Positions 1-8,232 of a DNA stretch of 64,000 nt are shown one piece after another (position 1 is the first letter of the stretch; every line of letters begins with the position of its first letter). The translations under genes and the position numbers were made by a program. This DNA is from Hippasteria phrygiana. Its lineage: Eukaryota; Echinodermata; Asteroidea; Valvatida; Goniasteridae. The DNA is taken from NCBI GenBank assembly GCA_037893225.1, contig JAZGUH010000023.1, positions 198,501-262,500 of the forward strand, read 5' to 3'. The notes under the pieces are model-generated. The model searched no databases, had not been told where the DNA came from, and saw nothing but the letters and a program-made list of their open reading frames with translations.

Positions 1-1
1 C

Positions 2-466
2 CTCACCATTCACGACCCCCAAAAAGTCTGGATCATCGATGACTATCTCCAGTGGTCCAACCTCGCGTATCTCGTGGTGTCCCGGGTGGAGTTTATGCAC
101 CAGCTCGAGAGGGTGTCTGTTCCTACGGAGGAGGGTTCCGAGGTCAGGCCCCCAACGGAGCAGCAGCTTCGCCGGACCATCCAAAAGAAGCTCGTGGCCT
201 ACAAGCGCCAGGACCAAGCCAAGGGGCTCCTGGTTGCAAAGCAACCATTCAACCTAAAAGTTGATCACATCCTACAGCTCAAGAAAGCCCAATCGAATCG
301 CTGTGCATCGTGTAACATTGAGCTGTTCTGGGCATATGACCCCAAAGACACACAGCAGTTTAGTGTGGACCGACTAGATAACACCAAGGGCCATACCCAC
401 GACAACGTGCGCTTGGCATGCCTGGAATGCAACAGGAAAAGAGGGGCTGCCGCTCTCAACGTTTAA
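2..466 (+). CDS. C-terminus of helicase-like protein with HNH endonuclease domain (partial)
   Basis: The frame is open from the left edge, so the true start is outside; the GTG at 74 is only the first possible in-window start. The first ~40 visible residues include WIIDDYLQWSNLAYLVVSRV, which resembles motif VI at the C-terminus of SF1/PIF1-type helicases (..Y-A-SRV..). The last 75 residues look like an HNH/HNH-like nuclease: CASC, then DRLDNTKGHTHDNVRLAC, then LECNRKRG, giving paired CxxC zinc ligands around a D-N-H core. The product may act in replication or genome processing of the element. It converges on the integrase gene, and the two 3' ends overlap by about 11 bp. The helicase reading is an inference from one short motif; the HNH call is firmer. 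Confidence 0.65.
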   Translation, partial: LTIHDPQKVWIIDDYLQWSNLAYLVVSRVEFMHQLERVSVPTEEGSEVRPPTEQQLRRTIQKKLVAYKRQDQAKGLLVAKQPFNLKVDHILQLKKAQSNRCASCNIELFWAYDPKDTQQFSVDRLDNTKGHTHDNVRLACLECNRKRGAAALNV

Positions 467-1454
467 GGACCCCATCCGGCGGCAACTGGGTATCAGGAGG
501 CACCACGAGGAGCTCTTCCCGGACAAAGCCACGGGCAGGCCCATCCAGCAAATAGTAGAGCACAGGCTCGTCGGGCTTGGTGACCGAGCGTCCCAGTCTA
601 TACACCTTGAGGGACCATACAGGATCAGTCGCGCGACGGCGGCCGCCCTCCAGCTCACCGGGTAGGTAGAGGTACCGAACACCAACGCCTGAGGGGGGCC
701 TTTGCTCCTTTTGACCAACAGGGCGGCCAGGAACAACGGAAGAGGGCTTTTGCGGCACCCTATAGGCCTTGATAGCATCCCTAGGTCTTTGACCAGTCAA
801 GCGGGTCACCTGATTGTTCAAAGCCGCAACAACGGCGGGAAGCCGAGCCACCCACTCAGTCGATCGCCTTCCAGCAGGAAGCACCATTTCTTGAGCATAT
901 TGGTGCTCGAACAACCGCTCAGCCAAAGTCCGGTTGAACCGCTCCACAATCCCCTGGTCTCGGTGGGCATCTACGCGGCCGCGCCTAACGGAAACTCCGT
1001 GCTTAGCTAATAGCTGGGAAACCACACCCATGAACTCACGCCCAGGGTCAACCTGGAGAAGCTTCGGCCAGGCAAGAGGGCTCCTATTATAGATGCGAGA
1101 CAGAGCTTCAGCAACGCCTTTAGCCTGTTTTGTGGCTAGTGGTTCGGCTTCTTTATAGCGACTGGCCACATCAACCACAGTAAGGGCATACTTGTAGACC
1201 TTGCGCTTGAGGTGGTCGTGGGGAAGAAACAGCAGGTCGGCCTGGTGGACCTCGTTTGGTGTAACAACATTAAATTTCTGACGTGGGATGTGACGTGGGG
1301 GAGGTAAATAGATTTGCCATATAGCCTGTTTCTTGAGCCAAGTCTTGCTCACATCTTGAGAGGCCTTTGCAGCCTCGGCCAGTTTGTTTATGGCCTCAAT
1401 TCCCTTCCAGTAGCCCCTCGGGCTATAGTACAGCGCAGACAGCTTGGCATCCAT
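456..1454 (-). CDS. DDE (retroviral-type, rve) integrase
   Basis: A 332-residue protein starting at ATG 1454; an upstream TTG would add six residues but is less likely. Residues 1-70 form a basic helical N-terminal region with the TWLKKQAIWQIY element seen in Polinton integrases. The catalytic core follows: D73 in HQADLLFL, D136 in LLQVDPGREF and E171 in DQGIVERFNRTL, the D-D-35-E spacing of rve integrases. The last ~90 residues contain WSLKVYRLGR and a VLYYLLDG strand pattern, like the SH3/chromo-like DNA- or chromatin-binding tail of these enzymes. It would insert the linear genome into host DNA. It converges with the HNH gene. All three catalytic residues are present, so the enzyme could be active. 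Confidence 0.92.
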   Translation of the reverse strand: MDAKLSALYYSPRGYWKGIEAINKLAEAAKASQDVSKTWLKKQAIWQIYLPPPRHIPRQKFNVVTPNEVHQADLLFLPHDHLKRKVYKYALTVVDVASRYKEAEPLATKQAKGVAEALSRIYNRSPLAWPKLLQVDPGREFMGVVSQLLAKHGVSVRRGRVDAHRDQGIVERFNRTLAERLFEHQYAQEMVLPAGRRSTEWVARLPAVVAALNNQVTRLTGQRPRDAIKAYRVPQKPSSVVPGRPVGQKEQRPPSGVGVRYLYLPGELEGGRRRATDPVWSLKVYRLGRSVTKPDEPVLYYLLDGPARGFVREELLVVPPDTQLPPDGVLKR

Positions 1455-1640
1455 GGCGATGTATTCTAACAACCGAATCAGCCTCCAACACGCGCAAAAT
1501 ATTGCTGCATGCGTGTATCACGCGTGTGGTATACGCATACAACAATTTTTTGCTCTCCCCAGCCTAGTGAGGAGCTCTACTCAGTGCTAGTTGTTTTTAC
1601 GGCCTAGCGAGGAGCTCTACTCGTCGGGCTCTTCCAATAA
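1455..1640. other. Intergenic spacer with 20-bp direct repeat
   Basis: No gene is seen. Near 1563-1582 and 1602-1622 lie two copies of gaggagctctactc, each preceded by cctag(t/c), separated by a T-rich stretch. The part nearest the integrase start has alternating gcatgcgtgtatcacgcgtgtgg text. It sits 3' of the small-protein operon and 5' of the integrase, so it may hold a terminator for one and a promoter for the other. Confidence 0.4.
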
Positions 1641-2060
1641 TCACTCAGCGAGCTTGTAGGCTACAAACGCTGTGGCTCCAAGTCCCATAACGACAAAGGC
1701 GAGTTCGCGATCTTGCTGCTCCGGTGATGGTGAGTAGAAATCTGAGAGCTTGGGTTGTGGTGGCATCTCTTCCTCTGGAAGAGAACCGCTGTCAGAGAAA
1801 AGGTTGTACTGACGAATGGCTTCATTAACATCACGAAAGGTGTGCACAGCATGTCCCTGACGCCGCAGCTCTTCATTGATCCAGTCAATACGTTCAGTAC
1901 GTTTGTGTGACCATTTGGCTTGTGCAGCTTGGAGCTGCTCCACGGCCCTGTCATGTCGTTCGCGCTCCCCAGAGCCTGCCCCTGAGAAGAGAGCGTTTGC
2001 CCCTGAGAACGCGAGCGCGTTCACGAGGGCTCCACCTAAAAGCATTAAGAGAGAGGCCAT
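1641..2060 (-). CDS. Small membrane-associated element protein with coiled coil
   Basis: 139 residues from ATG 2060 (an upstream GTG is ignored). Residues 1-30 (MASLLMLLGGALVNALAF and following) are a hydrophobic, small-residue-rich membrane segment. Residues 35-75 are charged and helical (ERERHDRAVEQLQAAQAKW), followed by RTERIDWINEELRRQGH. A proline-rich stretch precedes a second hydrophobic segment at the C-terminus (LAFVVMGLGATAFVAYKLAE). The overall pattern resembles hypothetical proteins I associate with Polinton-like elements of cnidarians and other invertebrates, but no function is known to me. It follows the 79-residue gene directly and probably belongs to the same transcript. A minor virion or inner-membrane protein is a guess from context. 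Confidence 0.7.
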   Translation of the reverse strand: MASLLMLLGGALVNALAFSGANALFSGAGSGERERHDRAVEQLQAAQAKWSHKRTERIDWINEELRRQGHAVHTFRDVNEAIRQYNLFSDSGSLPEEEMPPQPKLSDFYSPSPEQQDRELAFVVMGLGATAFVAYKLAE

Positions 2061-2083
2061 CTTGTATATTATACTTGTATACA

Positions 2084-2323
2084 CTACTTCAATATGTCCG
2101 CAGGGAGTATCCCCTGCTTGACGAGCATGTCCTTAGTGGCCATGGCCAGGCCAACATCCAGAATGACCATGCCAACATCATAAGGTGTTAAATCCAATTT
2201 TGGCGCAGCCCCTTTCAGGATTTTTTTGCCAAGTGCGGCGTATCCTATTGCAAGGCCACTCACAACGGCGGAGTGGTATGCCAAATTGGCGAGCTGTTTA
2301 CCATCAGTACTTGGGGTAGACAT
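2084..2323 (-). CDS. 79-residue two-helix membrane protein, unknown function
   Basis: Starts at ATG 2323. Two hydrophobic segments are visible: HSAVVSGLAIGYAALGKKIL (residues ~17-36) and VGMVILDVGLAMATKDMLV (residues ~50-68). It ends with QGILPADILK. It lies 23 bp upstream of the 139-residue gene and 5 bp downstream of the 161-residue gene, so the small proteins look like a cotranscribed set. I do not recognise a named family; similar small membrane proteins occur beside capsid genes in virus-like elements. Confidence 0.65.
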   Translation of the reverse strand: MSTPSTDGKQLANLAYHSAVVSGLAIGYAALGKKILKGAAPKLDLTPYDVGMVILDVGLAMATKDMLVKQGILPADILK

Positions 2324-2328
2324 GTCGG

Positions 2329-2814
2329 TTATTGCATATAGAATGGGTCGCGTTGTGTGTCTAATACCGGTGTTTTTCCCGGTGCCTCAACTCCGACGGG
2401 GGCGACGCTCACACGGACTCTATTTTTTGTGGCAGGGGGTGCCGACTTCTGCGCATATACAACGGCACCAGCGGCTACAGCGGCAGCTCCTGCGAGGACT
2501 ATATACGCTATCCACGCGTTCTGCTCGGTGGGTTCCGCTGTTTTAGCGGGAGCAGCAGACGCCGCTGCCGCTACCGCAGGGTTGGCCCGCTCTTGGGTTT
2601 GAGTTGGTCGGAGGCCCTCTTTGGCTTTTCGAAGCTGTTCAAGTATCGCTTCTTGTTTTGCTTTTCTGGCTGCTGCACCTTTTCGACCAGCCGAGACTTT
2701 CTTTGGATCTTTATTGCGGATCGTCACCCCCTCGTTCTCTTGCGTCACCCTCTCGCTCGTCGCGGCTGGAACGGCGGGCTCCTCCGCCATCGATTTTATC
2801 TCCGTTGTCTCCAT
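2329..2814 (-). CDS. 161-residue protein with basic region and single transmembrane helix
   Basis: ATG 2814; a second ATG 24 bp downstream (MAEEP) is possible. The N-terminal ~30 residues are acidic and Ala/Pro rich. Residues ~35-70 are strongly basic and helical (KDPKKVSAGRKGAAARKAKQ), which could bind DNA or the inner capsid surface. Residues ~98-120 form one transmembrane helix (AWIAYIVLAGAAAVAAGAVV), and the tail carries RVRVSVAPVG. Its 5' end overlaps the 3' end of the next upstream gene (2711-3448) by 104 bp in another frame. The lysine-rich 'DPKKVxAG' stretch recalls a conserved feature of Polinton-like small proteins, but the function is unknown. Confidence 0.65.
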   Translation of the reverse strand: METTEIKSMAEEPAVPAATSERVTQENEGVTIRNKDPKKVSAGRKGAAARKAKQEAILEQLRKAKEGLRPTQTQERANPAVAAAASAAPAKTAEPTEQNAWIAYIVLAGAAAVAAGAVVYAQKSAPPATKNRVRVSVAPVGVEAPGKTPVLDTQRDPFYMQ

Positions 2815-3448
2815 CTTCTATGGGCATGTTTTCCCTCTTTCCAAATTGGCAGTGTTTAGCCGTGGTCATCGCCGCCGTTAGCGGAGCTAAGTATAACCCA
2901 TAGCGATAATATAGCTCGCAGCAAGCAGTCATCAGTGCGTGCTCAACAAAGGGGTCTTCTTCAAGGTCCGAGACAAGCTGGGGCCGATTTTCGGGTGGAA
3001 TGGGTAAGAATGTGCCTGCTGCTAGTGCATACATCTCTAGCGCAGAAGCTCTAAGTGTTTTTGTCATTGAGGCTCCAAGTCGTGCCTCATGGAGGCTGTA
3101 GTGTTTGGAAACCTCGTCATCCGTCATCTCGTCAACTTGCGCAAGAGTTAGTGGCTTACCTAGGTATTTTTTGGATGTACCGCCCGCCACAATTGCAGCC
3201 AGACGAGATCGTTTCTGCTCTTGTTTCTCCGTATTGTCGACGGCTGGACCCGTGCTTTTCTTTTTGGTATCCTCCTCTTGATGCTCAAGAGACAACAGCT
3301 GGTCGACTAGATCGTCACACTCCATCTTGCAGAGGGCAGTTTGTAACAGTGAGATTACATACGTGGTCCCGCGCTTAAGTTTAATATACTCGGCGAAAAT
3401 CGCAAGAACTACTATCAGAGTCGCCGTCTGTATGATTAGCTCCCACAT
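2711..3448 (-). CDS. 245-residue N-terminally anchored protein, unknown function
   Basis: ATG 3448. Residues 4-22 (LIIQTATLIVVLAIFAEYI) form an N-terminal membrane anchor. The middle is charged (KKKSTGPAVDNTEKQEQKRS) and followed by a predicted globular helical part containing LGKPLTLAQVDEMTDDEVSK and a Cys/Tyr-rich stretch (CCELYYRYGLYLAP). The last ~35 residues are disordered and rich in Asp/Gly/Arg. Its start overlaps the ATPase stop by 13 bp and its end overlaps the 161-residue gene by 104 bp, so the three are probably translated from one transcript or from tightly spaced starts. Not recognised beyond its position in a morphogenesis cluster. Confidence 0.65.
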   Translation of the reverse strand: MWELIIQTATLIVVLAIFAEYIKLKRGTTYVISLLQTALCKMECDDLVDQLLSLEHQEEDTKKKSTGPAVDNTEKQEQKRSRLAAIVAGGTSKKYLGKPLTLAQVDEMTDDEVSKHYSLHEARLGASMTKTLRASALEMYALAAGTFLPIPPENRPQLVSDLEEDPFVEHALMTACCELYYRYGLYLAPLTAAMTTAKHCQFGKRENMPIEDGDNGDKIDGGGARRSSRDEREGDARERGGDDPQ

Positions 3449-4056
3449 GAGTTGCTTAACAATTGATAAGCAACAGGCTGATCAGTTCTTAGTATGAGCT
3501 TAGCATGCTTAGTTTCAGATAGCAACTTCCTTAGGTCTGCTCTCTCCTCTATTGTAGGGACGACATCGTTCTCCCGCAGGCAATCTTCAAAGGAGTCTCT
3601 GTCTTTGCAGTGGAAGACAGCAATCCACTTGGTTTGTTCACGGAGGTCTTTTAAAACGGAGTTGTACTTCTGCGTCAGAACCCACACAGATTGGTCCGCG
3701 TGCCGACCCGAGAAAGCAAGTTTAGACAACATGTCCTTCTTTTTGGTGAGGGCTTTACTGGCCGAGCAGTCGTCGATGATATACAACGTGGACTCGCCGG
3801 CGAAAATCGAGTAAAAGGCTCGCAGGTGCTCTTGAAGTCTATCGCCAGGGTCGACGATGAAGACCTGCGGGTCTGTCCAGACCCAGGATCGCCCATGGTA
3901 CGTTTTGTTCCAACGTACTGTGGGGCATAGTATGACAATGTGCATAAACATTCCACTGTAGCATCCCTCTAGGAGGTCTAAGATAAAGACCGTTTTTCCG
4001 CAGCCGGTCTGGCCGCAGATTATGGCTGAGTGGGGGTATTTAGGGAGCAGATTCAT
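3436..4056 (-). CDS. A32/FtsK-HerA-like genome-packaging ATPase
   Basis: 206 residues from ATG 4056. Walker A is GQTGCGKT at residues 15-22, preceded by the short N-terminus PHSAIIC typical of A32-type packaging ATPases. Walker B is STLYIIDDCSA at ~89-99, with the acidic pair D95/D96. A sensor-like segment VWVLTQKYNSV follows at ~119-129. Length and motif spacing fit the compact packaging ATPases of Polintons, adintoviruses and virophages, which pump DNA into the capsid. It ends 13 bp inside the next gene and starts 9 bp after the capsid gene stop, placing packaging and capsid functions on one minus-strand transcript. Confidence 0.88.
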   Translation of the reverse strand: MNLLPKYPHSAIICGQTGCGKTVFILDLLEGCYSGMFMHIVILCPTVRWNKTYHGRSWVWTDPQVFIVDPGDRLQEHLRAFYSIFAGESTLYIIDDCSASKALTKKKDMLSKLAFSGRHADQSVWVLTQKYNSVLKDLREQTKWIAVFHCKDRDSFEDCLRENDVVPTIEERADLRKLLSETKHAKLILRTDQPVAYQLLSNSCGS

Positions 4057-4065
4057 GGCGTATTA

Positions 4066-5361
4066 TTAGTAAAGGGCTGAGATGTAGCGGCTATCTTCGA
4101 TGTTGAGCTGTGCGTCCATAAGGACGTATAGGTATATGTTTAATGAGCCAGCCGCCTCCGCAGTTTTTGTGATCTGGATCGTCACACCCTCCGACGCATT
4201 CTCTATGCGTCGGCCACTCCCGTGAAGCTGGTCGTCGTCGCTTGTCCGGAGGTCAAGCCACAGGGCGTATTTGCTAGTCAGAAATTCTACCAGGGAGACG
4301 TCGGCCAACGCCAGGTCTTTCGCGACCGCCGCCACTTCGGGGTGCCGCTTGCTGCCAGGCGCAGCGGCGAGAAACTTTCGCGCCTCGTCCCACTGCTGAT
4401 GGGCGCGCATGCCCTGTGAATATAGCTGGTTGGGGATCCCCTCAATAGTGACTTCTACTTTTGTGATCTTCGGGTTATAAAAGACCTCAGTTTCACGATC
4501 AAAGGCGCTGGGGTTGTCCTCAAACAACATAAGGATGCCTTTCATACTGCGGGCCGGCACGTTTAGGTTGATGTTCCACAGGGTGTCGCTTTTGTCTTTG
4601 CTGATCTTCCGGTGGCGCAGGACGCGGTCATACAGGATGGCGAGGCGGCCTGTATATTGGTTGCGGATCATGCGGGCAAGTTCTTGCTGGGTGACAACGT
4701 CGAACTCCAGGCTGATGCTCTCGATGCTATAGCTCGCGTTGTCATCGCCATCAGCATGGATCACGCGTTTATAGTCGTTAAACGTGAGCTCATATTCTAG
4801 CCGGTCCCCGAGGGCGCTTTGATAAAACGGCATATGACTCTCGAGCAGCTCGAAGTCTAGCGGGATATAAAACCGGTTGCTATAAGCGGTCTTGATGGCG
4901 GCGGCCTCTGTATCTTCTACGCCGTTTCCAGCGCCGAGGCGCGTCCGCGTGGCGTTCCTATCATCCGACGTGTCGATGCCCTGATATTGGGCATTTTTTC
5001 GCTCCTGCGACGTTTTCCAGAGGTCTAGATAACAATGATAAACGTCACTGTCGTCGATTGACAGGATCTCGTTACCGCTTATCTTGATCGTGGTCTTTTT
5101 CACAATCGCGCGGCCTAAGTTCTGAACCACCGTGCGGTCGGCGTCGGTGGAGGTCAGTCCGATGTTAAATGCCAAGCGCGCAGTACCTGGGACGATGACG
5201 TCGTTCGCTCCGAGGTTGGGAAAGCGAACGAGGAGCTGCTGGTTTTGATCGATAGAGCTCGGATTATTTGTGATGACCACAGATTGGCGGACCCCCTTAA
5301 TCCCGAGGGGGCCCCGTAGTTTGCGATATGGGTTGAGCTTGCGCCCGAATTGGGAGGCCAT
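4066..5361 (-). CDS. Candidate double-jelly-roll major capsid protein
   Basis: 431 residues from ATG 5361; a GTG two codons upstream is not needed. The N-terminus is basic (FGRKLNPYRKLRG), followed by the segment NNPSSIDQNQQLLVRFPNLG and DVIVPGTARLAFNI, a signature I associate with hexon-type capsid proteins of Polinton/adintovirus-like elements. Beta-rich text runs throughout (NLGRAIVKKTTIKISG, LEYELTFNDYKRVI, MKGILMLFEDNPSAF, ITKVEVTIEGIPNQLYSQGM). The C-terminus ends AQLNIEDSRYISALY. It would form the trimeric capsomers of an icosahedral virion. It lies immediately upstream of the packaging ATPase and is transcribed divergently from the 422-residue gene. The fold is inferred from motif memory; a structure prediction would settle it. 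Confidence 0.75.
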   Translation of the reverse strand: MASQFGRKLNPYRKLRGPLGIKGVRQSVVITNNPSSIDQNQQLLVRFPNLGANDVIVPGTARLAFNIGLTSTDADRTVVQNLGRAIVKKTTIKISGNEILSIDDSDVYHCYLDLWKTSQERKNAQYQGIDTSDDRNATRTRLGAGNGVEDTEAAAIKTAYSNRFYIPLDFELLESHMPFYQSALGDRLEYELTFNDYKRVIHADGDDNASYSIESISLEFDVVTQQELARMIRNQYTGRLAILYDRVLRHRKISKDKSDTLWNINLNVPARSMKGILMLFEDNPSAFDRETEVFYNPKITKVEVTIEGIPNQLYSQGMRAHQQWDEARKFLAAAPGSKRHPEVAAVAKDLALADVSLVEFLTSKYALWLDLRTSDDDQLHGSGRRIENASEGVTIQITKTAEAAGSLNIYLYVLMDAQLNIEDSRYISALY

Positions 5362-5407
5362 AGTCACAGTGTATTAAATATACACACCGCATATATTCAA
5401 TACAGAG
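5362..5407. promoter_or_regulatory. Divergent promoter between capsid gene and 422-residue gene
   Basis: Only 46 bp separate two divergent ATGs. The gap is AT-rich, unlike the surrounding genes, and holds TATA-like text in both directions (attaaatatacac and gcatatattcaat). It must contain the start signals for both the morphogenesis transcript on the minus strand and the plus-strand gene. Confidence 0.5.
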
Positions 5408-6676
5408 ATGGACGAGTATATTCCCCTTGATGATCTTGGGGCTGGCGCTAGAGAGGAGCCTGGCTTCGACGAAGAGATTGGGATTGGCTTAGAAGAAGAT
5501 ACTAGCTTCGTTGACCCGCCTGTCGTCGCGGGCCCGGAAGAGAGACAAGAGAGCTACGATAGGCTTTCGTCACAACAACGAGAAGTCCTGCATATAGCAG
5601 CCAATGACTATTTCGACGCCTTGGCCAAGAAGTGGTCGGTCGCCCCTATCTTCCGGGATTACACAAGATTTGAGCTAACCAGTGAAAAGGGACTTCGATT
5701 GAAGGCCTTTCCCGACATTCGTCTTACATCTAAGAACGGTAGCCCCCTTGCGCTAACAACAATAGCTGGTAATCTTGGGGGGAGAGAAGCTATCAGAGAA
5801 GGGTTGGGGTTTGTGGATTGGGGGCGACGAAAGCTCCCCACGGTCACCCCACAAGCCCGTCGTCAGCTCGAAAATGTTGCTGATGAAGCTGACGCGGCTG
5901 CCCTAGCAAGCCCTGCCGACATGGGTACGCACGTAGATTCTCTCATCAACGCTATTGACACCGCGACGCAAACGCCGACGGCTGACCTGCCCCTTCGCGA
6001 GATTATAGGACTCAACAAAGCCCTGGAACAAATACGCGGCACGAAAGCGGTGCAAGAGAGCAAAAAAGTCTCTCTCCAGCAGACAATTGAGGGCTTCCGC
6101 AAAGATCTTGAGCGGCCCTCAACAACTGAACAAGCGGACCAAATTGAGCGTGCACTTCAGAAAGCCGAAGATGAGCTCAAAATGGTCCAAGACAGTTTAG
6201 ACGCCCTCACCCAACAAGAACGGTCACAGGTCCGCCAAATTCGTGATACCATATCTAGAGTCTTGGATAAAAACAAATCCCTGGCCGAGAAGGTACGGAT
6301 CCTATTCCGCGAGCAGGGAGTCACGATTGTATCTATCCTCACGGCGATTGGGTTTGCAATATCGACCCTGGTATCGACCCTGGTACTGACTCTGACGGGC
6401 GGGGGGGCTGGCGTGCCTGTTGCTCCGACACCGCGGCCTCCGGCGGGCAGGGGTGGCCTCAAGGAGTGGACAAAGAAGCACTTGCAAGCTCTCGGGCGTA
6501 TGCTGGCCCAACTTGCCGGAAAGGCCGCAGCCGCACTACCCGGCCTCATCGGAAGCATCGTATCGTGGCTCCTAAACCTACTTAGTAAAACCGTCGGTTG
6601 GGTCGCAGAAAACCTGTGGGCCGTCGTCGTTGCTGTCGGAAGTTTGCTGCTCGTGGCAGCCCGCGAGTGGCTGTAG
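5408..6676 (+). CDS. 422-residue coiled-coil/membrane protein conserved-looking in Polinton-type elements
   Basis: ATG 5408. The N-terminal ~45 residues are very acidic. Residues 50-150 look globular (SSQQREVLHIAANDYFDALA, DYTRFELTSEKGLRLKAFPD). Residues ~200-300 are long charged helices (KKVSLQQTIEGFRKDLERPS; QIERALQKAEDELKMVQDSL) consistent with a coiled coil. Next come SLAEKVRILFREQGVTIVSI and a hydrophobic helix, a Pro/Gly linker, then KEWTKKHLQALGRMLAQLAG and a C-terminal pair of hydrophobic helices ending LLLVAAREWL. The C-terminal half resembles a family I recall as hypothetical proteins in invertebrate virus-like elements. Function unknown; a membrane-active entry or assembly protein is a guess. 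It ends 5 bp before the convergent 475-residue gene. Confidence 0.7.
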   Translation: MDEYIPLDDLGAGAREEPGFDEEIGIGLEEDTSFVDPPVVAGPEERQESYDRLSSQQREVLHIAANDYFDALAKKWSVAPIFRDYTRFELTSEKGLRLKAFPDIRLTSKNGSPLALTTIAGNLGGREAIREGLGFVDWGRRKLPTVTPQARRQLENVADEADAAALASPADMGTHVDSLINAIDTATQTPTADLPLREIIGLNKALEQIRGTKAVQESKKVSLQQTIEGFRKDLERPSTTEQADQIERALQKAEDELKMVQDSLDALTQQERSQVRQIRDTISRVLDKNKSLAEKVRILFREQGVTIVSILTAIGFAISTLVSTLVLTLTGGGAGVPVAPTPRPPAGRGGLKEWTKKHLQALGRMLAQLAGKAAAALPGLIGSIVSWLLNLLSKTVGWVAENLWAVVVAVGSLLLVAAREWL

Positions 6677-6681
6677 CAGAG

Positions 6682-8109
6682 CTACCTAAGAAGCCAAAGC
6701 GCCAGTAGCCCTACGGCAACCCCACTAACAACGAGGGCTGTTTTTTCATCCTCATGGTCTTGTGTGGCCATACCGGCGGACAAATGCTCGGAGCTACCAG
6801 TGGGCGCTGCCGGCAAGGGTGGAGGCCCGACGGGCCTCCTTTCGCCAGTGTCGTTGGCGCCAGGCAGGTCGTAGCTGGGAGCAGGCGGCTGAGGTGGGAC
6901 CGCGGTCTTTACAGGCCCCACCTCGGCTGGCTGTGCTGGCCTTGCAGCCGGCCCCTCCATGTCGTGCACGTCTGGCTGTGACGGAGTCGAGGCGTTTACG
7001 CCAGTGTTGATGCCCATTTGTTGTCCCGGTCCCGCGATGACTATCTCGTTGTTGTAGTTCTGAATGGTTCCAATCTGCAGCTCCATGTTGCTGGGGGCCA
7101 TGTACAACCCGCTCCCGAAGGCAAAGTCTACCTTAGAGCGGGCGTATCGAAGTACGTCCTGGTAGCGCGCTATCGCGCTTGGGAGGTCCACGGGACTTGA
7201 GATCGCGTCTTCAACGTTTGCCAAGAACTGTTTCTGGGCGTCGAATGCGCTGCCTGTACCGAGAATGCTCGAGCGGATCTGCGCTTGCGCACCTAGGATG
7301 GCCCAGACATACGTGCGGATAGAGTCATTGATTCTTTCAACCCCGGGCTGGGTAAAACCCTTCGATTTGTCGAGGACAAATGTCTTCCACGCCTCGTTCA
7401 CTTCATCATCTTGTTCGATGTAGTCGACATTATACGGGTTTCCTGCCTTGCCAGATGCCGGAAGCGACATGAGGTCTTTCCGGTACGTGTTTGACGTCAG
7501 AAGTTTGCTGGGGGGTTGGATGTTTCTCATCGTATCACTGACATATTTGATAGTTCGCATATGACCATACCACCAGTGATACGGCGTTCCCAGACCACTG
7601 TTATCACCGTGTTGTAGTCGCCAGTCGGTGCGTGGAGAGAGAGTAAACTCCGCGCAGATTTGCTCATACGCCCTCTGGTTGTATGGGGTGTCAAAGGCAT
7701 CCCATGTGCCATCCTGGGGGAGCGGCACTTGCATCTCTACAAGAATCCTGCGGATCTGGTAGTACACATGGAAGCGGAAGACCGATCGTTCCATCGGGTT
7801 CTCAGAGTTAAGATGGTCCTCTGCAGAGACACCGCACCCTGTGGTAGCACACCACACTGCAAAGTTGGCCTTGTTTTGCCAAAATCTCATCGGGCTTGAG
7901 AGCCACCTGTCTACTACATCAACACTTTTTACACGTGGCAGCTTGTACCGCTCCGCCGACAAGATATCGGGAAACGCGGCGCCAAAGCTTGCCGTGCCGG
8001 CATCCACCTGTATGTTCACATGTTTTAATTCTAGGTCCTTTGTTGCAGAGTATACCCCGCCCGTTGCATAAGACGCAGCTGAGTTAAAGGCATAGGCTTG
8101 GCTTGTCAT
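6682..8109 (-). CDS. 475-residue protein with C-terminal tail anchor, possible virion protein
   Basis: ATG 8109. Residues 1-380 look globular and aromatic-rich (YKLPRVKSVDVVDRWLSSPM, NKANFAVWCATTGCG, TPYHWWYGHMRTIKYVSD). Residues ~385-450 are a Pro/Ala-rich flexible linker (PAARPAQPAEVGPVKTAVPP). The last ~17 residues (ALVVSGVAVGLLALWLLR) are a single membrane helix, so the protein is probably tail-anchored. I do not recognise the family. Its size, position between structural genes and the stalk-plus-anchor layout would fit a virion surface or membrane protein, but this is inference. Its first ~80 bp are partly duplicated just upstream (8145-8222). Confidence 0.65.
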   Translation of the reverse strand: MTSQAYAFNSAASYATGGVYSATKDLELKHVNIQVDAGTASFGAAFPDILSAERYKLPRVKSVDVVDRWLSSPMRFWQNKANFAVWCATTGCGVSAEDHLNSENPMERSVFRFHVYYQIRRILVEMQVPLPQDGTWDAFDTPYNQRAYEQICAEFTLSPRTDWRLQHGDNSGLGTPYHWWYGHMRTIKYVSDTMRNIQPPSKLLTSNTYRKDLMSLPASGKAGNPYNVDYIEQDDEVNEAWKTFVLDKSKGFTQPGVERINDSIRTYVWAILGAQAQIRSSILGTGSAFDAQKQFLANVEDAISSPVDLPSAIARYQDVLRYARSKVDFAFGSGLYMAPSNMELQIGTIQNYNNEIVIAGPGQQMGINTGVNASTPSQPDVHDMEGPAARPAQPAEVGPVKTAVPPQPPAPSYDLPGANDTGERRPVGPPPLPAAPTGSSEHLSAGMATQDHEDEKTALVVSGVAVGLLALWLLR

Positions 8110-8222
8110 ATTGTTTATAGCTTTGTGCTACTACCTGTATGTAACACGTTGCAATTCTAGGTCCTTTGCAGAGTATACCCCGCCCTTCGTATAATGTTGA
8201 AGGCATAGGCTTGGCTTGTCAT
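8022..8222. repeat. Partial duplication of the 5' end of the 475-residue gene
   Basis: The text attctaggtcctttg, gcagagtataccccgccc and aaggcataggcttggcttgt appears twice in order: at 8028-8107 inside the gene and at 8153-8220 upstream of it. The second copy has small deletions that break the frame; on the minus strand it still reads GGVYSAKDLEL, compared with GGVYSATKDLEL in the intact gene. This looks like a tandem duplication of the gene start with its promoter, followed by decay of one copy. Confidence 0.8.
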
Positions 8223-8232
8223 ATGGTACACT

